Assembly (NCBI GenBank): GCA_035463295.1
Contig: DATHTK010000079.1
Span: forward strand, 1 to 19,894
Reading direction: 5' to 3'
DNA: 19,894 nucleotides
DNA from: DATHTK01 sp035463295
GTDB lineage: Bacteria > Actinomycetota > Rubrobacteria > Rubrobacterales > Rubrobacteraceae
Within the stretch, counting starts at the first letter, position 1; each line of letters opens with the position of its first letter. Made by a program: the position numbers and the translations under genes. Below the pieces are notes generated by a model. That model had not been told where the DNA came from. It did no database searches and saw nothing but the letters and a program-made list of their open reading frames with translations. Shown here in pieces: positions 13,451 through 19,557 of this stretch.

Positions 13451-14107
13451 ATGACGGACTCTGAGGGGGGTGGGGGCACAGCGCGGCGACGGCGAAGGCC
13501 GGAGGAAGCGGAGCGAGCGATCCTCGCGGCGGCGCGCTCTTTTCTGGAGGAACGTCCGTTTCGGGAGATGACGGTGGAGGAGGTTATGGCGCGCACCGGG
13601 CTCTCGCGGCCGGCGTTCTACGTCTACTTTCGGGACCGCTACGATCTCGTGACGCGGTTACTGGAGGGCATCGGCGGGGTGCTCTTCGCCGTGGACCGCC
13701 GGTGGCTGGCCGGTGGGCAGAAGGGTGGGCGCGGAGAGGCGCGCGAGGCGCTCGTTGACGGCCTCTACCGCGGGGCCGAGACCTTCGAGCGGTACGGGCC
13801 GGTGCTACGCGCGATCGCGGACGCGGCGAGCCAGGACGGCAGGGTCGAAGAAGCTTACAGGGGGGGTCTGATCGAGCGCCTCGTCCGGGCGGTGGCCGCC
13901 CGCGTCGCCCGCGACATCGAGAGCGGCTTCTCCCCCGCTTACCTGGACCCAGAGGAGACGGCGCGGGCGCTCGTGCTCATGACCGAGCGTTACCTGCTCG
14001 ACGCCTTCGGTAGACCGGAGAATCGGCCGTCGGCCGCCAAGAGAGCTGCGGTGGTCGGCACCCTCGAAGAAGTGTGGGTCAGGACGCTCTACGGACCGGG
14101 TGTTTGA
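13451..14107 (+). CDS. TetR/AcrR-family transcriptional regulator (EthR-like)
   Basis: Predicted homodimeric repressor of 218 residues. After a Gly/Arg-rich lead, the N-terminal DNA-binding domain (about 20-68) shows the TetR helix-turn-helix: MTVEEVMARTGLSRPAFYVYF. The ligand-binding part ends with LVLMTERYLLDAFG and EEVWVRTLYG, which closely resemble the EthR C-terminus of Mycobacterium (LNLMNERTLFASF...HIWVTSIYG). EthR controls a monooxygenase and binds lipophilic ligands; nothing of that kind is adjacent here, so the ligand is unknown. It is transcribed divergently from the ATP synthase genes across a 210-bp gap. Its 3' end overlaps the dCMP deaminase gene tail to tail by 19 bp. The ribosome site is weak. 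Confidence 0.92.
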   Translation: MTDSEGGGGTARRRRRPEEAERAILAAARSFLEERPFREMTVEEVMARTGLSRPAFYVYFRDRYDLVTRLLEGIGGVLFAVDRRWLAGGQKGGRGEAREALVDGLYRGAETFERYGPVLRAIADAASQDGRVEEAYRGGLIERLVRAVAARVARDIESGFSPAYLDPEETARALVLMTERYLLDAFGRPENRPSAAKRAAVVGTLEEVWVRTLYGPGV

Positions 14108-14610
14108 TCTCCGTCATCTCCGAGGGCGAACCTGAACATCTTCAAGCCGCCCTCGGCGGCGAGCTCGAGGGCGAGGGGGTCGGGGTATCCGCCGGCGTAA
14201 CGGACCTCCGTGATGCCGGAGTTCATGATCATCTTCACGCACAGGAGGCATGGCTGGTGGGTGCAGTAGATCGAGGCGCCGGTGACCGAAACTCCGTGGT
14301 AGGCGGCCTGGATGATGGCGTTTTGCTCGGCGTGGAGCGTCCTCTGGCAGCTCTCGCGGCCGTCCACGATCCGGATCAGGCAGCCGACGTCCTCGCAATG
14401 CGACATACCGGAGGGGCTCCCGTTGTAGCCGGTGGTGAGGATGCGCTTGTCGCGGACGACGACGGCGCCGACGGCGAGGCGGGGGCAGGTCGAGCGGGTG
14501 GCGACCTCGTGCGCTATGCGCATGAAGTACTCGTCCCATGACGGGCGCACCTTCTTCAGCGCCGCGTGCTCGCGCGAGGTGTCGACGTCTTCCCTCTCAA
14601 AGCGTTCCAT
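14089..14610 (-). CDS. comEB: dCMP deaminase (ComEB-like, zinc-dependent)
   Basis: Converts dCMP to dUMP, the substrate of thymidylate synthase. The 173-residue protein has the cytidine/deoxycytidylate deaminase zinc site: His93-Ala-Glu95 in TLHAEQNAI and Cys121/Cys124 in HQPCLLCVKMIMNSGI. The lead RPSWDEYFMRIA and YNGSPSG are typical of the dCMP deaminase/ComEB branch rather than of tRNA or cytidine deaminases. His71 and Cys72 in MSHCED, plus Cys77, suggest the second zinc or regulatory site known in ComEB-type enzymes. The ATG overlaps the end of upp by 14 nt, so it is co-transcribed with glyA and upp. The symbol follows the Bacillus name; a role in competence is not implied. Confidence 0.93.
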   Translation of the reverse strand: MERFEREDVDTSREHAALKKVRPSWDEYFMRIAHEVATRSTCPRLAVGAVVVRDKRILTTGYNGSPSGMSHCEDVGCLIRIVDGRESCQRTLHAEQNAIIQAAYHGVSVTGASIYCTHQPCLLCVKMIMNSGITEVRYAGGYPDPLALELAAEGGLKMFRFALGDDGDQTPGP

Positions 14611-15247
14611 ACAGCCTGTCCCCCGCGTCGCCGAGGCCCGGCACGATAAACGCGTCGTCGTTCAACTCCGGGTCCACGGCGGCGGCGTAGAAGTTCACGT
14701 CGGGGTGCTCGCGCGTCAGGCGCTCGACACCGGGCACGGCCGCGACGACGTGGAGGCAGGAGATCCAGGCCGCCCCCTCTTCCTTGAGCTTGGTGAGGGT
14801 AGCCGAGAGGCTACCGCCGGTAGCGAGCATCGGGTCGAGGACGAGCACGAGGTAGTCCTCCAGGTTGCGGGGGAGGTTCACGTAGTACTCGACCGGCTCG
14901 GCGGTCTCCTCGTCACGGAACAGGCCCATAAAGCCGACGGTGGCTTTGGGGAGCAGGGCGAGGGCGCCGTCGAGCATGCCGAGGCCCGCGCGCAGCACGG
15001 GGACGAGACAGACGGGACCGGAGATCTCCTCCACCTCCGTCTCGGTGAGGGGCGTACGGATGCGCGCCGGGCGAGTCGGCATGGTACGGGTGGCCTCCGC
15101 GACCATGATAAGGGCGAGCTCCTTCATCGCCTGGCGGAACTCCGGCGTGGGCGTCGCCTCGTCGCGCAGCACGGCTAGCTTGTGACGGCTAAGCGGGCCG
15201 TCGACGACGTGGAGGTTCGCCGCCGGTCCCGGTTTCGTCTCACTCAT
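14597..15247 (-). CDS. upp: Uracil phosphoribosyltransferase
   Basis: Pyrimidine salvage: uracil plus PRPP gives UMP. The 216-residue protein shows HVVDGPLSRHKLAVLRDEAT at the N-terminus, the PRPP loop VLDPMLATGGS and the uracil-binding C-terminus VPGLGDAGDRLYGT. Length is normal, with about 8 extra N-terminal residues. The ATG overlaps the glyA stop region by 8 nt. No clear ribosome site is seen, so translation is probably coupled to glyA. The glyA-upp pair next to atp genes is a known arrangement in Bacillus. Confidence 0.96.
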   Translation of the reverse strand: MSETKPGPAANLHVVDGPLSRHKLAVLRDEATPTPEFRQAMKELALIMVAEATRTMPTRPARIRTPLTETEVEEISGPVCLVPVLRAGLGMLDGALALLPKATVGFMGLFRDEETAEPVEYYVNLPRNLEDYLVLVLDPMLATGGSLSATLTKLKEEGAAWISCLHVVAAVPGVERLTREHPDVNFYAAAVDPELNDDAFIVPGLGDAGDRLYGTL

Positions 15248-16463
15248 AGAGCGGATAGGCGTCCGTGAGGGAGGCGACGCGCTCGCGCAGGCCCTCGAGC
15301 TCGCCGCGGCTGGCCCTCACGATGACCTCGGCGATCTCGCGCATCTCGGCCTCGCCCATGCCGCGGGTCGTCATCGCGGCGGTGCCGAGGCGCACGCCGC
15401 TCGTGACGGTCGGCGGCTCGGGGTCGTTCGGGACCATGTTCTTGTTGCAGGTTACCCCGACGGACTCGAGGAGCTCTTCCAGTTCCTTGCCCGTAGTACC
15501 GGCGTCGCGCAGGTCGACCAGGATCAGGTGGTTGTCCGTCCCGCCGGAGACGAGATTCAGGCCGCCCTCGAGCAGGCCTTCGGCGAGAGCGCGGCAGTTC
15601 TCGACGATCTTGCGGGCGTAGTCCTTGAACTCCGGCTTGAGCGCCTCGCCGAAGGCGACGGCTTTCCCGGCGATCGCGTGCATCAGGGGACCGCCCTGCA
15701 TCCCCGGGAAGACGCGGCTGTTCACTTTCTTGGCGAACTCCTCGCGGCAGAGGATCATGCCGCCGCGAGGACCCCGGAGCGTCTTGTGGGTCGTGGTCGT
15801 GACGACCTCGCAGAAGGGGATGGGCGAGGGATGAACGTCTGCGGCGACGAGGCCGGCGATATGGGCCATGTCGGTCAGGAAGAAGGCGTCTACTTCGTCG
15901 GCGATCTCGCGGAAGCGGTCGAAGCGGAAGACGCGCGGGTAGGCGCTCGCGCCGGCGATGATCATCCTCGGTCTCTCGCGGAGCGCGGTCTCGCGCACCT
16001 CGTCGTAGTCTATGTAGCCATCGTCGCCGACACCGTAGTGGACGAAGTCGTAGGTGCGCCCCGAGAAGTTGAACTTCGCCCCGTGCGTCAGGTGCCCCCC
16101 ATGCGCCAGGTCCATCGCGAGGACCTTCTCGCCGGGCTCCACCAGGACGGAGTACGCCTCCTCGTTCGCCTGGCTGCCGGAGTGCGGCTGCACGTTGACG
16201 TGCTCGGCTCCGAAGAGCTCCTTCGCCCGGTCTATGGCGAGTTGCTCGGCCCTGTCCACCCACTCGCAGCCGCCGTAGTAGCGCTTGCCGGGGTAGCCCT
16301 CGGCGTACTTGTTCGTCAGCACCGAGCCCTGTGCGGCGAGAACCGCCGGGGAGGCGAAGTTCTCACTGGCTATCAGCTCGATGGTCGTCCGCTGGCGTTC
16401 GAGCTCCCCGTCGAGCGCCTCCTGAACCTCCGGGTCCACGACCTCTGTATAAGGACCTAGCAT
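15240..16463 (-). CDS. glyA: Serine hydroxymethyltransferase
   Basis: PLP enzyme that turns serine and tetrahydrofolate into glycine and 5,10-methylene-THF, the main one-carbon source. The 407-residue protein has the expected SENFASPAVLAAQGS, NKYAEGYPGKRYYGGCE, the Asp-His pair DMAHIAGLV and the PLP lysine Lys227 in TTTTHKTLRGPRGG. The ATG has GGAGGT eight nt upstream. It heads the overlapping glyA-upp-dCMP deaminase unit and has its own promoter. Together the three genes could feed thymidylate synthesis: dUMP from the deaminase and methylene-THF from GlyA. Confidence 0.97.
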   Translation of the reverse strand: MLGPYTEVVDPEVQEALDGELERQRTTIELIASENFASPAVLAAQGSVLTNKYAEGYPGKRYYGGCEWVDRAEQLAIDRAKELFGAEHVNVQPHSGSQANEEAYSVLVEPGEKVLAMDLAHGGHLTHGAKFNFSGRTYDFVHYGVGDDGYIDYDEVRETALRERPRMIIAGASAYPRVFRFDRFREIADEVDAFFLTDMAHIAGLVAADVHPSPIPFCEVVTTTTHKTLRGPRGGMILCREEFAKKVNSRVFPGMQGGPLMHAIAGKAVAFGEALKPEFKDYARKIVENCRALAEGLLEGGLNLVSGGTDNHLILVDLRDAGTTGKELEELLESVGVTCNKNMVPNDPEPPTVTSGVRLGTAAMTTRGMGEAEMREIAEVIVRASRGELEGLRERVASLTDAYPLYE

Positions 16464-16586
16464 CTGAATCTACCTCCGCTCTTCGGGTTCGGCGCCACGC
16501 TCGAGGCACGGAGATCGGCGTTTCGAGATTCCTAACCGGAAGCCCAGACCCTCCCCCATCTCCCCGCCGAACGTGCAGCTTGCGTG

Positions 16587-16615
16587 AGTATAATCGCTGG
16601 CCGTAACGCCCTCAA
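16587..16615 (-). promoter_or_regulatory. Sigma-70-type promoter of glyA-upp-dCMP deaminase
   Basis: Minus-strand TTGAGG (16615-16610) and TATACT (16592-16587) are 17 bp apart. The predicted start near 16580 gives a leader of about 117 nt. No glycine, THF or other known riboswitch pattern was recognised in that leader. The same AT-rich octamer reads TATAAT on the plus strand. Confidence 0.75.
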
Positions 16616-16738
16616 ACGTCTACGCGGCAGAAGCTAGCGTTGTGCCGGAGACCAGAGCGGCGGTATGCCCGCAGGATTCCCGCCCGCATGGTCATGGCCC
16701 TCCGAGGGTCACCGATAGGGATCTACGAAGCTCGCATA

Positions 16739-16782
16739 GCCCCGGTCCGAGCCCGTAGCGTCCCTACCCATGGGACCGGGGC
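16739..16782. repeat. 10-bp perfect inverted repeat
   Basis: GCCCCGGTCC and GGACCGGGGC pair perfectly around a 24-nt loop. Within it GTCCC (16760-16764) can instead pair with GGGAC (16772-16776), which uses part of the same right arm, so the two folds exclude each other. Confidence 0.6.
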
Positions 16783-16870
16783 ATAGCCCGGAAAAGCTGC
16801 CAAAGACACGTCGTTTGGGGGATGTAGCCACACTCCTGCCACCTCGATACTTGTGAGGCTATAGCAAGCA

Positions 16871-16904
16871 GGGGCGGGGGCTCTCACCTTTTTTCCTCCG
16901 CCCC
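16871..16904 (+). promoter_or_regulatory. GC-rich hairpin next to the ribosome site of the small secreted gene
   Basis: GGGGCGGGGG and CCTCCGCCCC form a 10-bp stem (one G-U pair) with a 14-nt loop ending in six T. The T run is inside the loop, so this is not an ordinary terminator on either strand. GGAGAGAAAGG, the ribosome site of the next gene, begins 2 nt beyond the stem, and CCTTT in the loop is complementary to its AAAGG. A translation-control element is possible. Confidence 0.4.
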
Positions 16905-16927
16905 GTTGGAGAGAAAGGCATACTACC

Positions 16928-17083
16928 TTGAGGCGACCGGCACTATTTATCGCGACCGTGGCGACGTTGCTGGCCCTGGGTAGCGGAGTTGCGCTGGCCC
17001 ATCACGACGGCACGCTGCACTGCAAAGACAGCCAGGATGCAAGCGGTTGCACTATCGTCGGCATCGAGGGCGAAGCCGCGTGA
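16928..17083 (+). CDS. Small secreted peptide of unknown function
   Basis: A 51-residue product with a clear Sec signal peptide: positively charged MRRP, hydrophobic core ALFIATVATLLALGSGV, and an ALA site followed by HHDG. The mature part would be only about 27 residues, with a His pair and two Cys (TLHCKDSQDASGC) that could form a disulfide or bind metal. The start is TTG, with AAAGG nine nt upstream. I do not recognise the family. The N-terminus resembles those of larger secreted actinobacterial proteins, so it could be a cut-down remnant of one; no continuation was evident by eye in the other frames downstream. It precedes an exoprotease gene on the same strand by 244 nt. Confidence 0.55.
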   Translation: MRRPALFIATVATLLALGSGVALAHHDGTLHCKDSQDASGCTIVGIEGEAA

Positions 17084-17327
17084 TCTCTACCGAGTCTCCG
17101 GAGATCGATAACGAATCTGCCGCTTGACGTATTGGGGCTCTGGTGGTCTTGCCGGAACCCCGTAAGGAGTCCGGCGCTACTGATCGCCTTAGTTCGTTCC
17201 CCGGCATCAAGAGAACTCCTGAGAGTTCTAGCTCATTTGAGCTAAGAAAAGTTCACGAATTCGGAGGATGCATAGATGCTCTCGTCACCTGGATACTTTA
17301 GTAGTCCCTCAAGACGGAAGGAGATTG
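17084..17327 (+). other. Intergenic leader of the exoprotease gene, AT-richer than surroundings
   Basis: Holds no gene that I can support. Contents: a GCCGGA/TCCGGC inverted repeat (17151-17156 with 17170-17175), two adjoining perfect hairpins, and AT-rich DNA (about 42% GC around 17221-17280 against roughly 60% or more nearby). TTGACG at 17124-17129 is a good -35 box, but no matching -10 lies at the right distance, so no promoter is called. Confidence 0.5.
17212..17244. repeat. Two adjoining perfect palindromes upstream of the protease
   Basis: AGAACTC-CTGA-GAGTTCT (17212-17229) is directly followed, sharing one base, by TAGCTCA-TT-TGAGCTA (17229-17244). Both have perfect 7-bp arms. No T tract follows on the plus strand. 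They could be operator sites or leader hairpins for the protease gene, or an end structure for the small peptide transcript. Confidence 0.6.
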
Positions 17328-19289
17328 ATGAGAATCCCACCGAGACGTGGCAGAGCCTTGCTGCTATTCGCTCTTGCATTGGCGCTTGCCTTGCCCGGGA
17401 CAGCGTTGGCGCAGAACCCGGACACGATTGAAATCAGACCCGGCGACAGGCTCCCGAATACTGTGCCTGAAGATGCCGAAAAAGCGGTGCCGGGCCAGAT
17501 CATCGTGAAGTTCAGGGAGAACGTTGGCCCGTCAATGCAGGCCAGCGTCCGGCGTGATGAGGGACTCGAGAAGGTGAAAGACCTTCCCCTCATAGACGCC
17601 GAGGTGGACAAGGTCCGGGGCCAGTCGGTCGAGCAGGCGATTCGCGACCTGGAGCGCCGTCCCAACGTCGAGTACGCCGAGCCGGACCATATCCTCTATG
17701 CTACCGGCTACGCCGACGAGCCGTGGTTCAGCGATCTCTGGGGACTGCACAACACCGGGCAGTCGATCTGGGGCTCTACGGGCACACCGAACGTCGATGT
17801 CAACGGGCTCGAGGCCTCGACGGTGACCCAGGGCAAATCGGACCTTGTCGTCGCCGTCATAGACGACGGCGTGGACTTCTCGCACGTCGATCTCGCGGAC
17901 CGGGCCTGGAAGAACCCCGGCGAGTCCGGCAGCGGCAAGGAGACCAACGCGATAGACGACGATGGCAACGGTTACGTGGACGACGTGTACGGCTGGGACT
18001 TCTACCACGACGACAAGACCGTCCATGACCGCAACATGGACTTCCACGGCACGCATGTAGCGGGGACGATCGCTGCCTCCGTCAATGATATGGGCGTGGT
18101 AGGAGTGGCGCCGAACGTCAAGGTAATGGCTCTCAAGTTCCTCTCGGATGACGATGGCGATGGGTCCAGCACTGGCTCCACGTCAGACGCCATCGACGCC
18201 ATCCAATACGCCAAGAGCAAGGGCGCGAAGCTCTCCAACAACTCCTGGGGCGGTGGCGCTTACAACCAGGCGCTCAAGGACGCCATAGACGCTTCCGGAC
18301 AGCTCTTCGTCGCCTCGGCCGGCAACGGTGGCTTCGACGGGATCGGGGACAACAACGACGTGACCCCGAGCTATCCCGCCTCCTACGACAGCGCCAACAT
18401 CCTCTCCGTAGCAGCCGTCAACAACAGGGGCAACTTCGGTAGCTTCAGCAACTACGGGGCTACTTCGGTCGACATCTCGGCGCCCGGCGTAGATGTCCTG
18501 AGCGCGTATCCAGGTAACTTCCTTACATGGCTGAGCGGAACCTCGATGGCCGCTCCGCACGTGACGGGCGTAGCGGCGCTCGCGGCGTCGGTGGACTCGG
18601 GGCTGCTGAGCAAGCCCGTGGACCTGAAGAACCTGGTAATGAACACCGGAAAGCCGCTCTCCGCAACGGTCGGCAAGACCGTCACAGGCGACATGGTTAA
18701 CGGCAAGGCCGCCGTGGACGCCGCTGCACCGCCCGACACCACGCCGCCGAACACCACCATAACCAGCGGCCCGTCTGGTACGGTCAAGAGCACATCTGCC
18801 TCCTTTGGCTTTAGCTCCAGCGAGGCGGGCTCGAAGTTCCAGTGCAAACTGGATGGCGCCTCCTGGCAGAATTGCGCCTCTCCGAAGAGCTACACCGGCC
18901 TCTCCAACGGCGCCCACACCTTCCGGGTAAGAGCCATAGACTCCGTAGGTAACGTGGACGCTACCCCGGCGGTGCGACGCTGGACAGTAGACACCATAAA
19001 ACCCGCCATCAGCGGCATGACCCCCAAGCCGGGCTCTACGATCAATGACCGTACGCCGACCATCAGGGCTAAGGTGACAGACAACCTCACCGACCTGAAG
19101 AAGGCGAACATAAAGCTCTATGTGAACACGGTGCTGATCTCGCCGAAGAATTGGAGCTACGACGTCTCTAGGGACCTGCTCATCTACAACTCGCCCATGG
19201 TTCCCAAGGGCAAGAAGACGGTCAAGATAGTGGCTACCGACGCGGCAAAGAACGCGGGCGCAAAGTCCTGGTCCTTCACGATCAACTAG
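17328..19289 (+). CDS. Secreted subtilisin-like serine protease (S8) with Ig-like C-terminal domains
   Basis: Extracellular endoprotease of 653 residues. Residues 1-29 are a Sec signal peptide (RRGR, Leu/Ala core, ALA site). A propeptide follows, with VPGQIIVKFRENV and VEYAEPDHILY, as in Inhibitor I9-type chaperone domains. The S8 domain (about 130-465) has the full triad: Asp179 (VIDDGVD), His240 (DFHGTHVAG), Ser406 (SGTSMAAPH), with oxyanion Asn333 (ASAGNGG). DDDGNGYVDD and SDDDGDGS look like Ca2+ sites. Two C-terminal domains follow: one (about 470-557) of the type TTPPNTTITSGPSG...GSKFQCKLDG common in actinobacterial exoproteins, and a final Ig-like one (558-653). AAGGAG lies 4 nt before the chosen ATG; an ATG 60 nt upstream lacks a spaced ribosome site and would mask the signal peptide. 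It probably acts in nutrient scavenging or envelope turnover. Confidence 0.95.
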   Translation: MRIPPRRGRALLLFALALALALPGTALAQNPDTIEIRPGDRLPNTVPEDAEKAVPGQIIVKFRENVGPSMQASVRRDEGLEKVKDLPLIDAEVDKVRGQSVEQAIRDLERRPNVEYAEPDHILYATGYADEPWFSDLWGLHNTGQSIWGSTGTPNVDVNGLEASTVTQGKSDLVVAVIDDGVDFSHVDLADRAWKNPGESGSGKETNAIDDDGNGYVDDVYGWDFYHDDKTVHDRNMDFHGTHVAGTIAASVNDMGVVGVAPNVKVMALKFLSDDDGDGSSTGSTSDAIDAIQYAKSKGAKLSNNSWGGGAYNQALKDAIDASGQLFVASAGNGGFDGIGDNNDVTPSYPASYDSANILSVAAVNNRGNFGSFSNYGATSVDISAPGVDVLSAYPGNFLTWLSGTSMAAPHVTGVAALAASVDSGLLSKPVDLKNLVMNTGKPLSATVGKTVTGDMVNGKAAVDAAAPPDTTPPNTTITSGPSGTVKSTSASFGFSSSEAGSKFQCKLDGASWQNCASPKSYTGLSNGAHTFRVRAIDSVGNVDATPAVRRWTVDTIKPAISGMTPKPGSTINDRTPTIRAKVTDNLTDLKKANIKLYVNTVLISPKNWSYDVSRDLLIYNSPMVPKGKKTVKIVATDAAKNAGAKSWSFTIN

Positions 19290-19327
19290 TAACGGTGGAC
19301 TAACGCTACAGTCTTGTCCTCATAGGG

Positions 19328-19365
19328 GGGCCGGGATCTCCACACCGAGACCCCGGCCCTTTTCT
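19328..19365 (+). terminator. Intrinsic terminator of the S8 protease gene
   Basis: GGGCCGGG pairs with CCCGGCCC (8 bp); after an AT/AC internal loop, CTC pairs with GAG around a 6-nt loop. TTTTCT follows at once. It lies 39 nt after the stop codon and is the best terminator in the window. Confidence 0.85.
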
Positions 19366-19557
19366 CTTGCCTACAAGATCTACCCCGGCGCATGAGGGAT
19401 GTCCGGCGCGCAACCAGGAGCATCGAGGAGATGAGCAATAGTGGCGCAGGTCCGGATAGACATGCGTTCCTGCGCAAGCCTCGCTCGCGTCCTCGCACTG
19501 TTTGCCCGGGCCACGCGTGTGGAGACAGCGACGGGCTCCGGTTCTCGCCCGCTGCGA
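19366..19557. other. Convergent intergenic region, no gene seen
   Basis: Lies between the protease terminator and the tsaC stop. Open frames here are Arg/Ser-rich shadows without ribosome sites. It contains a perfect 7-bp inverted repeat, GCGCAGG (19444-19450) with CCTGCGC (19469-19475), without a T tract, which might act as a weak end signal for tsaC. Confidence 0.4.

Larger units (their letters stand above)
16616..16906 (+). other. Structured non-coding region: candidate leader or small RNA, unassigned
   Basis: About 290 nt without a credible gene on either strand but rich in complementary segments: a 10-bp GC stem (16739-16748 with 16773-16782), TAGCC-ACA with TGT-GA-GGCTA (16825-16832 with 16852-16861), and a hairpin next to the following ribosome site. 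CATAGCCC occurs twice (16735-16742, 16782-16789). I compared it by eye with tmRNA, RNase P, SRP and common riboswitch signatures (cobalamin, glycine, c-di-GMP, c-di-AMP) and found no match. The plus strand is assumed from the downstream secreted peptide gene; strand and boundaries are unproven. Confidence 0.4.

Noticed and set aside
16464..16586. Glycine or folate riboswitch in the glyA leader
   Set aside because: No matching conserved core could be found; only a 6-bp GGAGAT/ATCTCC pairing across 42 nt was seen.
16616..16906. tmRNA, RNase P RNA, SRP RNA, 6S RNA or cobalamin, c-di-GMP or c-di-AMP riboswitch
   Set aside because: Signature cores of these RNAs were looked for by eye on both strands and not found; only a covariance-model search could settle it.
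17268..17327. Earlier ATG for the S8 protease
   Set aside because: Its GGAGG touches the ATG with no spacing, and the extra 20 residues would bury the signal peptide; the ATG at 17328 has AAGGAG at normal distance.
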